From contig NC_081552.1 of assembly GCF_963082655.1 (NCBI RefSeq), positions 120,702,907 to 120,766,906 on the forward strand: a stretch of 64,000 bases of DNA, given 5' to 3'. Numbering within the stretch: the stretch's first letter is position 1; each line of letters begins with the position of its first letter. Of this stretch, positions 55,885 to 64,000 are shown one piece after another. The stretch comes from Stomoxys calcitrans (Eukaryota > Arthropoda > Insecta > Diptera > Muscidae). A program made the translations under genes and the position numbers. The notes beneath the pieces were generated by a model. That model was not told where the DNA came from, ran no database searches, and saw only the letters and a list, made by a program, of their open reading frames with translations.

Positions 55885-57371
55885 TTTTTATACCCTCCAC
55901 CATAAGATGGGGGGTATACTAATTTCGTCATTCTGTTTGTAACTACTCGAAATATTCGTCTGAGACCCCATAAAGTATATATATTCTTGATCGTAGTGAA
56001 ATTTTATGTCGATCTAGCCATGTCCGTCCGTCTGTCCGTCCGTCCGTCTGTCTGTCGAAAGCACGCTAACTTCCGAAGGAGTAAAGCTAGCCGCTTGAAA
56101 TTTTGCACAAATACTTCTTATTAGTGTAGGTCGGTTGGTATTGTAAATGGGCCATATCGGTCCATGTTTTGATATAGCTGCCATATAAACCGATCTTGGG
56201 TCTTGACTTCTTGAGCCTCTAGAGACCGCAATTCTTATCCGATTGGAATGAAATTTTGCACGACGTGTTTTGTTATGATATCCAACAACTGTGCCAAGTA
56301 TGGTCCAAATCGGTCTTTAACCTGATATAGCTGCCATATAAACCGATCTTGGGTCTTGACTTCTTGAGCCTTTAGAGAGCGCAATTCTTATCCGATTGGA
56401 ATGAAATTTTGCACGACGTGTTTTGTTATGATATCCAACAACTGTGCCAAGTATAGTTCAAATCGGTCCATAACCTGATATAGCTGCCATATAAACCGAT
56501 CTTGGGTCTTGACTTCTTGAGCCTCTAGCGTGCGCAATTCTTTCCCGATCAGAATGAGTTTTTGCACGACGTGTTTTGTTATGATATCCAACAACTGTGT
56601 CAAGTATGGTTCAAATCGGTTCATAACCTGATATAGCTCCCATATAAACCGATCTCGGGTCTTGACTTCTTGAGCCTCTAGAGTGCGCAATTCTTATCCG
56701 ATTTGAATGAATTTTTGCACGAAGTATTTCGTTATGATATCCAACAACTGTGCCAAGTATGGTTGAAATCGGTCCATAACCTGATATTGCTGTCATATAA
56801 ACAGATCTAGGGATTTGACTTCTTGAGCTTCCAGAGGGCGCAATTCCTATCCGATTTGGCTAAAATTTTGCATGACGTATTTTATTTTTACTTTCAACAA
56901 CTGTGTCAAAAAAGGTTCAAATCGGTTCATAACCTGATATAGCTACCATATAAACCGATCTGGGATCTTGACTTCTTGACCCCTAGAGGTCGCAATTATT
57001 ATCCGATATGCCTGAAATTTTATACGATGGATCCTCTCATGACCATCAACAAACGTGTTTATTATGGTCTGAATCGGTCTATAGCCCGATACAGATCCCA
57101 TGTAAATTGTTCTCTCTATTTTACTTCGTGAGCCCCAATGGGCGCAATTCTTATACGAATTGGCTGAAATTTTACACAGGTCTCCAACATATAATTTAAT
57201 TGTGGTCCGAACCGGACCATATCTTGATATCGTTTTAATAGCAGAGCAACTCTTTTCTTATATCCTTTTTTGCCTAAGAAGAGATGCCGGGAAAAGAACT
57301 CGACAAATGCGATCCATGGTGGAGGGTATATAAGATTCGGCCCGGCCGAACTTAGCACGCTTTTACTTGTT
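55885..57371 (-). mobile_element. Family A repeat, complete, reverse
   Basis: It opens TATACCCTCCACCATAAG and closes with the palindrome and GCTTTTACTTGT. It has about six or seven monomers, including GATATAGCTGCCATATAAAC every 153 bp between 56180 and 56500. With the copy at 54616 it forms an inverted pair. Confidence 0.85.
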
Positions 57372-57424
57372 TTAACCTAACCTAAAACCTAATATTGGCA
57401 AATTTTATAAAATTACATCTATGT

Positions 57425-58268
57425 GAACTGTGAGTTCGGTAAGCATTTGTCGACTTTTTTCCCGGTGTCTCTTTTTAGGCAAACATTTGATAAAAGGAAA
57501 TAATTGCTATGAAATCCGATGATAACTTGATATTATAACTAATAATATCAAGTTATCGTCCGATTTGGACCATAAATAGTTGTGTAAAATTTCAGCCAAT
57601 ACGAATAAAAATTGCGCTATTTGGGAGCTCAAGAAGTAAATTATGAAAACTGGTTTATATGGGAGCTGTATCAGGCTATAGACCGATTCAGAGATGCTCA
57701 GGTTATGGACGAATTAAAACCATATTTAGCACAGTTGGTGGATATAATAACAAAATACTTCGTGCATTTCATTCAAATCGGATAAGAATTGCGCCCTCTA
57801 GAGGCTCAAGAAGTCAAGACCCAAGATCGGTTTATATGGCAACTATATAAGGTTATGGACCGATTTGAACCATACTTGGCACAGTTATTGGCTATCATAA
57901 CAAAACACGTCGTGCAAAATTTCATTCTAATCAAATAAGAATTGCACCCTCTAAAGGCTCAAGAAGTCAAGACCCAAGATCGGTTTATATGGCAGCTATA
58001 TCAAAACATGGACCGATGTGGCAAACTTACAATCCAAACCGACCTACACTAATAAGAAGTTTTTGTGGAAAATTTCAAGCGGCTAGCTTTACTCCTTCGA
58101 AAGTTAGCGTGCTTTCGACAGACAGACGAACGGACATGGCTAGATCGACATAAAATGTCACGACGATCAACAATATATATACTTTATGGGGTCTCAGACG
58201 AATATTTCGAGTAGTTACAAACAAAATGACGAAATTGGTATACCCCCATCCTATGGTGGAGGGTATAA
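57425..58268 (+). mobile_element. Family A repeat, degenerate 5' end
   Basis: The 5' end has decayed (GTGAGTTCGGTAAGCATTTG) but the CCGGTGTCTCTTTTTAGGCAAAC phrase, monomers, a short microsatellite, the conserved block and CTATGGTGGAGGGTATA are clear. Confidence 0.75.
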
Positions 58269-58435
58269 TGACATGACGATCAGGACTATATACTTTATGG
58301 GGTCTCAGAGGAATATTTCGAGGAGTTACAAACATAATGAAGGGTGGAGGGTATAAAAACAAGCGCGCTAAGTTCGGCCGGGCCGAATCTTGGGAACCCA
58401 TCACCATGGATAAAAAATTATGCAAAACAAGTAAG
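58269..58435 (+). mobile_element. Two family A end fragments
   Basis: First an 80-bp piece of a 3' end (ATATACTTTATGGGGTCTC to GGGTGGAGGGTATAAAAA). Then an 80-bp piece of a 5' end (ACAAGCGCGCTAAG, palindrome, CATCACCATGG). They are stacked head to tail between larger copies. Confidence 0.75.
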
Positions 58436-59462
58436 AGCGTGCCAAGTTCCGCCGGGCCGAATCTTATATACCCTGCACCATGGATCGCATTTGTCGAGTT
58501 CTATGCGCGGTATCTCTTTTAGGCAAACAAAGAATACTGAATAAGAACTGTTATGCTATTGGAGTTACATCAAGTTATAGTCCGATTCGGACCATAAATG
58601 AATGCTGAACATTGTAGAAATCATTGTGTAATATTTCTTTTCATTCGAATAAGAATTACGCCTTGTAGGTGCTCCAGAAACAGAATCGTGAGATAGGTTG
58701 ATTCAGACCATTATAGAGACATACATTGAGAGAAGCCGTTGTACAAACTTTCAGCCAAATCGGATGAAAATTGCGCCCTCTAGAGGCTCAAGAAGTCAAG
58801 ATCACAAATCGGTATATATGGCAGCTATATCAGGTTCCATATCGATTTACGCCATACTTAGCACAGTTATTGGAAGTAATGACAAAAAAATTTTCGCCAA
58901 AATGGGACGAGAATTGCTCCCCTAAGAGGCTAAAGAACTCAAAACCCAGGATCGGTTTATATGGCAGCTTTACCAGATTATTAACCAATTTGAATCATAC
59001 TTAGCACAGTTTTTGAAACTGATACCAAAACACTACATGCAAAATGTCAATGAAATCGGACGAGAATGGCGCCCTCTAGACGCAGAAGAAATCAAGACCC
59101 AAGATCGGTTAATATGGCAGATATATAAAAAAACATGGACCAACTTGAACCACACTTAACAGAGTTTTTGAATGTGAAAACACCACGTGCAAAATTTTAA
59201 TCAAATCGGACGAGAATTGCGCCCTCAAGAAGCTCAAGAAGGCAAGACCCAGGATTCGTTTATATGGCAGCTAGCTTTACTCCTTCGAAAGTTAGCGTGC
59301 TTTCGACAGACAGACGGACGGATGGACATGGCTAGATCGACTTAAAATGACATGGCGATCAAGAATATATATACTCTATAGGGTCTCAGATGCATATTGC
59401 TAGGTTTTACAAACAGAATGACGAAATTATAATACCCCTATCCTACGGTGGAGGGTATTATA
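58436..59462 (+). mobile_element. Family A repeat, older copy
   Basis: ACAAGTAAGAGCGTGC, an almost intact palindrome (TTCCGCCGGGCCGAA) and ACCCTGCACCATGG are followed by diverged monomers, GACGGACGG and CCTACGGTGGAGGGTATTA. Some monomers carry deletions. Confidence 0.75.
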
Positions 59463-59996
59463 AATCTAGTTGAAGGGCATTATTTTAATCTACTAACCAA
59501 ACTTCTGTCAAACCACCAAAAATTAAAACTTCTAGGAATCGAACAAGGATGATCGAGAGACTGGTTTATATGGGAGCTATATAAGGTTATAGACTGATTT
59601 GGATCGTATTTGGCACAGTTATTAGAAGTCTTAACAGGACACTTAATGCTCAATTTCAGCCAAAACGGACAAACATTGCGGCTTGAAAGGACTCAAGAAG
59701 TCAAATCGAAAGATCAGTTTGTATGGAAGCTATATCTTAATCTTAACCGATATGGCCCATTTGAAATCCCCAAGGACCTACATCGATATAAAGTTTCTGG
59801 ACAAAATTTCAAGCGGCTAGCTGTACGCGTTCACACTCTAACGGGATTTCGACAGACGGACGGACTCGGCTAGATCTACTCAGAACGTCGAGACGGTCAA
59901 GTATATATATACTTTATGGGGCGTTAGACGAATATTTCGAGGTGTAACCAACGGAATGACTAGATTAGTCCTATGGTGGCAGGTATAACAAGTAAA
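59463..59996 (+). mobile_element. Diverged A-like repeat (3' part)
   Basis: The first 60 bp are unlike A. Then monomers (GGTTTATATGGGAGCTATATAA, GAAGCTATATCTTAATC), CAAGCGGCTAGC, a short GACGGACGGAC, ATATATATACTTTATGGGGC and CCTATGGTGGCAGGTATA follow. The order is that of A but the words differ enough to suggest a separate subfamily. Confidence 0.65.
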
Positions 59997-60310
59997 AGCG
60001 TGCTAAGTTCGGCCGGGCCGAATCTTATATACCCTCCACCATGGCAATGTCGAGTTCTTTTCCCTGCATCTCTTCTTAGGCAAAACAGGATATAAGAAAA
60101 GATTTGTTCTGCTATTAGAGCGATATCAAGATATGGTTCGGTTTGGACCACAATTAAATTATATGTTGGAGACCTGTGTAAAATGTCAGCCAATTCGAAT
60201 AAGAATTGCGCCCTTTGGTGGTTTAAGAAGTAAAATAGAGAGATCGATTTATATGGGAGCTGTATCATGCTATAGACCGATTCAGACCATAATAAACACG
60301 TTTGTTGATG
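59997..60310 (+). mobile_element. Family A 5' part
   Basis: Intact ACAAGTAAAAGCGTGC, palindrome and CCCTCCACCATGG. It ends at 60310 in GTTGATGGT, where a reverse A copy takes over. Confidence 0.8.
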
Positions 60311-60710
60311 GTAATTTTTTTTATTGTTGCACGTAGTGTTTTGGGAGCACTTTCAACGACTACGCTAAGTATGGTTATGGTCAAAACATGAACCGATTTG
60401 TTTTGATATAGCTGCCATATAAACCAATCTTGGGTCTTGACTTCTTGAGCCTCTAGAGGGCGCACTTCTCGTCCGATTTTATTGCAATTTTGCACCTAGT
60501 GTTTTGGTAGCACTTCTAGAATGTTCTGCATTCACTTAGGGTCTGAATCGGACTATAACTTGATACAGGTCCAATAGCATAACAGTTCTTATTCAATATT
60601 CTATATTTGTCTAAAAAGAGATAACGCCCATAGAACTCGACAAATGCGATCAATGGTGGAGGGTATATAAGATTCGGCCCGGCCAAACTTAGCACGCTCT
60701 TACTTGTTTT
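60311..60710 (-). mobile_element. Family A 5' part, reverse
   Basis: Reverse monomers of an older subfamily (CACTTCTAGAATGTTCTGCATT) lead to the palindrome and CTCTTACTTGTT at the right. With the previous feature it makes an inverted junction with both 5' ends outward. Confidence 0.8.
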
Positions 60711-60734
60711 GATAAATTTAGTTGCCATATTTGT

Positions 60735-62215
60735 CTTCATTCTTTTAGGTTATGTCGAGTTGTAGTTCATCATTCGTCTCGGTGCCGTTGCCTTCTTGTA
60801 ACAGTCTGTAACTATTTTGTTCTCCTGTCTTATAATCTTTATATCCAAGAGTGGTATTTCTCCATCTAGTTCTCTTTCCAATGCAAATTGAATTTTCGTG
60901 TGATATGTGTTAAATAGTCTTAGTATTTCCTGCTCGTACTGTTTTTTGATTATTCCCAAGAGATCGTCCGCCCTTTTTCGTTAAAAACTTGATTTCTATA
61001 TTTCGGCTTCTTCGTCCAAAAGTTTGTCTAACACTTCGTCCTAAATTGTGTCTAACACAATGTTAGCTATAGTCGGTGAGAGGGGGTTGCCCATTGGCAT
61101 ACCACATGCTTGATGGTAAATCTGCTCCTCGTGTTTAAAATAGTTGTATTCTATGGGACAGAATTGCAAGATTTTGAGGAACCTCTGTTTCGTCATGGTA
61201 GTGTGTTCCTTTAGAACATTCCCACTTACTCATGACGTTTTTTTTTTTCAATATCGCGTCCCTTATTCTTTTTTTTTACATCCATCGAATTTTTTATGTT
61301 GTAAAATGAAGATGATAGTGTTTGTAATATATTACCGATAAATTTCGATAAATTGTATTATTGCACTTTCGTTGAAGAACAAATAACCACATTGTCCTTA
61401 TATATTTTCGGCAAACCATAAAGTTGTGGAGCTAAGACTGAATTGCAAATTAACTCCGATCTTTCCCATTTCATTATGTTACTATTCTTATATAGTTCTT
61501 GTACGTTGTTATTGTTCGTTCTTTCTAATTTCATCGTAGGATCCTCCCTTATAGTCTTGAACGTGTTCTTGTCTTCAAACAGTTGTCTCATTTTGTTTTC
61601 GTAATCCCCACTGCTTTATTACCTTTATCTGCCGTTGTTATCCGGATAATGTCCTTGTGCTCTTTGATAAATTTTGTGGTATCTTCGTAAATTCCAAATA
61701 CGATCTTTTTTTTCTGTGTTTCGTGAATTATTTCTGTAGTCCGATATCCTATTTGACCATTTTGCCCTAAGTATGTCCTTCTCGGTGTGCACTTTTATGG
61801 TCTGTATCTATTTTTCAATGTCTGCAATCAGTGGAACTGGGGCGAAATTGTTTTTGCAATCAGGTAGAGCGAATTCGTTTCCCAATGATAGGATCCATCG
61901 GTTGTATATTTTAAATTCTTTATTTGTGTAGATTATTAACCAGTCCTCGTTAATTTTAAACCCGAATTTCAAAAACTTCTCTGCTTTCAGTTTCCCGATT
62001 TTGCAATTGTGTGTCTGTCCTACCTTAGATTCGATATTGCTATATCTAGTCCATTGCTCTTGTGTAAATTTGCATAGTTCCGTTTCTTTCAGTGTATTTT
62101 TGATTTCTCCCTCAATGTTGCCAGGCTCTTCCTTTACTGCTCTGATGGTGCTATGACTCTCCCGTATTTCTACAGTAAGAGAAAATGAAAAAACACCAAT
62201 CGCATGCAAATCAAA
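60735..62215 (-). pseudogene. Penelope-like element reverse transcriptase, decayed
   Basis: Minus-strand order: an N-terminal part (KFLKFGFKINEDWLIIYTNK, LSLGNEFALP), ITTADKGNKAVGITKTKMRQ, EDPTMKLERTNNNNVQELYK, LAPQLYGLPKIYKDN, then GMPMGNPLSPTIANIVLDTI and LGIIKKQYEQEILRLFNTYH, IQFALERELDGEIPLLDIKI, YKKATAPRRMMNYNS. LYGLPKIYK and PMGNPLSP are typical of Penelope-like RTs, which act with a GIY-YIG endonuclease. About five frames are needed, so it is inactive. The catalytic stretch between GLPKIYK and GMPMGN is badly eroded. A family A copy cuts off the 3' side. Confidence 0.85.
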
Positions 62216-62251
62216 TCAGGCTACAGAAGCAGTTCACAACAAAAACTACTA

Positions 62252-63203
62252 TTGGGTTGCCTAAAAAGTAATTGCGGATTTTTTAAAAGAAAGTAAATGC
62301 ATTTTTAATAAAATTTTGAATGAACTTTAATCAAATATATAATTGCCATTTTGTTCGATAACCTTTTGCCATCTTCCTGGCAAATTTAGTATTCCACGCT
62401 CATAGAACTTCTGGCCTTTATCTGCAAAAAAACTGAACCAAATGCGATTTTATAGCGTCATCATTGCCGAAAGTTTTACCATTTAAGGAGTTCTGCAAAG
62501 ATCGAAATAAATGGTAGTCTGATGGTGCAAGGTCAGGGCTATATAGTGGATGCATTAAAAGTTCCCAGCCAAGCTCACTCAGTTTTTGGCGAGTGACCAA
62601 AGATGTGTGCGGTCTAGCGTTGTCCTGGTGGAATATGACACCTTTACGATTGACCAATTCTGGTCGCTTCTCCTTGATGGCTCTATTCAATTTGTCCAAT
62701 TGTTGACAGTAAACATCCGAATTAATCGTTTGATTCCTTGGAAGCAGCTCAATATATACCACACCCTTCCAATCCCACCAAACAGACAGCATAACCTTCT
62801 TTTGGTGGATATCAGCCTTTGAAGTGGTTTGAGCTGGTTCACCATGCTTGGACCATGATCGTTTTCGACTAACGTTGTTGTAAACAATCCATTTTTCATC
62901 TCCAGTTATGATTCGTTTTAAAAATGGATCGAATTCATTGCGTTTAAGGTGCATATCACAAGCGTTGATTCGGTTTGTTAAATGAATTTCTTTCAATACA
63001 TGTGGTACCCATATTACAATTGACGCCAAACAAACAAATTTAAACAAAATTTCGCGCACTTTTTTCTAAAGCAAGCTAAAAGTAACAGCTGATAACTGAC
63101 AGAAAAAAGAATGCAATTACAGAGTCACAAGTCGTTGAAAAAAATTGTCAACGCCGACTATATTACTACTATATTACCGACAATTACTTTTTGGGCAACC
63201 CAA
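62252..63203 (-). mobile_element. mariner element, 952 bp, internally deleted
   Basis: Inverted tips TTGGGTTGCCTAAAAAGTAA and the reverse of GGGCAACCCAA stand between TA dinucleotides (62250-62251 and 63204-63205), the target duplication of mariner. Complete mariners are about 1.3 kb; this one has lost the part coding for the DNA-binding domain. It sits beside the Penelope-like remnant. Confidence 0.9.
62418..63059 (-). pseudogene. mariner transposase catalytic domain, no HTH domain
   Basis: The frame starts at a deletion scar, then gives IVIWVPHVLKE (the WVPHEL box), FLKRIITGDEKWIVY with the first Asp, LVNRKGVIFHQDNARPH with the second, and LYSPDLAPSDYHLF with the third. Exactly 34 residues separate the last two Asp (DD34D). 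A run of T near 62425 shifts the frame; after it ADKGQKFYERGILNLPGRWQ can be read in another frame. All three catalytic residues remain, but binding to the tips needs the lost N-terminal helix-turn-helix region, so the protein should be inactive. Confidence 0.9.
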
Positions 63204-63238
63204 TAAATCAGACAAACTCCACCTAGACAATGTAAATA

Positions 63239-63475
63239 GTTTACAAAGTGACTTGCAATGGCAAAGAAGGGGAACAATGCAATATGTTTTATGTGGGCAC
63301 CACTCGACGAAAACTGAAGATACGAATGGCTGAAAAAGCATCTCCATCGGTTGCAGCAAGAGTTATAGTTCGATTATTTACCGCCAAAGTAGTGAGCTTG
63401 AAAGAAGGAAGTCGAGCATTCACTGCCAGATTGTTCGAAGATACGGAAGGAATATTGCACAAGGACGAACTTTAA
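63239..63475 (+). pseudogene. GIY-YIG endonuclease remnant, Penelope-like
   Basis: The plus strand reads VYKVTCNGKEGEQCNMFYVG followed by TTRRKLKIRMAEK. The spacing of VYKV and YVGTT, with R after the LKIR helix, matches the GIY-YIG domain found at the C-terminus of Penelope-like elements. A stop lies two codons upstream and the downstream text (ASPSVAARVIVRLFTAKVV...) does not match the family. It is on the opposite strand and the far side of the mariner relative to the RT remnant at 60735-62215. Confidence 0.7.
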
Positions 63476-63499
63476 TGGAGAAGCTTTTACAATCCTCTG

Positions 63500-64000
63500 A
63501 GTCGATGACATGGTACCATGGTATCCACAATACGTTCCATGGTTTTGAGTAAAAAGGAAGTAAGGCTGGCTTATAGGTCTGTAGGCCTTTGGTTTAGGAT
63601 AACTTACCTTGCCGGGCTCCTCCAGCTTCTCAAGGCTTCCTTGACCATTAGTTTCCGTTATGATAAACTTTCGATCAACCTCATTATTCCAAGACTCCGG
63701 TGTCTCCATGAGTCCCGTCGTATTCTGTGAAAAATGTGTTTACATCAAAAGCCTCAACATGTCCTCCGTTGTCTGTGCTCTCACCCATGTCGTCTATTAA
63801 CGATCAGTTTGCACATGGGTTTTGAAAGAAACTTTTTTATATAGGCAGCGTCATTAACGCTATTGACCTGGTCGCAGAAAAGCTTCCAGTAGGCACGTTT
63901 TACCGCTTTGGTAACCTTATTGTATTCCGTGAGCCGTGTGTAATACATATCCCAATATACTTCCGTTTTTTGCGACGTGCACTGTTATAAATTCTGCGGA
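63500..64000 (-). pseudogene. LINE pol fragment, cut by window edge
   Basis: It matches the endonuclease-RT linker and RT start of the LINE at 40100-40700. From right to left come a GCAGAAAAGCTTCCAG... linker, then METPESWNNEVDRKFIITET, a shortened middle, and VSYPKPKAYRPIS (RT motif). It is a separate, more diverged copy of the same family. The left edge near 63500 is uncertain. Confidence 0.75.

Overview
The window looks like nuclear DNA from a higher fly, most likely a calyptrate/muscid-type dipteran. This rests on the transposon content (a LINE whose ORF1 resembles fly LOA/jockey-group elements, fly-type tRNA-derived SINEs, a Penelope-like element, mariner and Tc1-type DNA elements), on AT-rich sequence, and on my memory of similar dispersed repeats in fly genomes; the species cannot be fixed from sequence alone. 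I found no host protein-coding gene, rRNA or functional tRNA gene in 64 kb. Almost every base that can be explained is transposable element or a recent duplication of one.

Three short-repeat families dominate. Family A (about 1.2-1.6 kb when complete) starts with ACAAGTAAAAGCG and a TTCGGCCGGGCCGAA palindrome, carries a near-terminal TATACCCTCCACCAT, then an array of diverged 153-bp monomers, then a GACGGACG microsatellite, a conserved 3' block and ATGGTGGAGGGTATA(A)n. Family B has the same plan and the same 153-bp monomer period, but ends CCCACCACC...GGTGGTGGG. Family C is a Helitron-like non-autonomous element: 5' TCAATTTGTG preceded by A, an array of about 130-bp monomers, and 3' CAGCTAG followed by T.

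Layout. 1-20 kb: A, B and C copies nested and tandem, with a SINE cluster at 1.4-2.0 kb, a 5'-truncated LINE at 10.3-11.1 kb and a 716-bp-period tandem duplication at 16.0-17.4 kb. 20-23.8 kb: a fold-back Tc1/mariner derivative, a 135-bp tandem repeat, a second dead Tc1-type copy and a SINE pair, separated by sequence I cannot assign. 23.8-37 kb: A, B and C copies, two C elements arranged back to back, and a mariner/LINE chimera at 31.3-32.0 kb. 37.1-48.8 kb: a nearly identical 5.83-kb head-to-tail duplication carrying C, a SINE and an internally deleted LINE with an intact-looking ORF1. 48.8-60.7 kb: A copies in several inverted pairs around two rearranged LINE pol fragments. 60.7-64 kb: a Penelope-like RT remnant, a mariner lacking its DNA-binding domain, a GIY-YIG remnant on the opposite strand, and another LINE fragment.

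The elements do not work as an operon or pathway. They are mostly non-autonomous or dead copies that would need enzymes supplied elsewhere. The most notable points are the shared design of A and B (same monomer length, same 5' palindrome, matching base change in both end motifs), the repeated A-to-C junction, and the two very recent tandem duplications.
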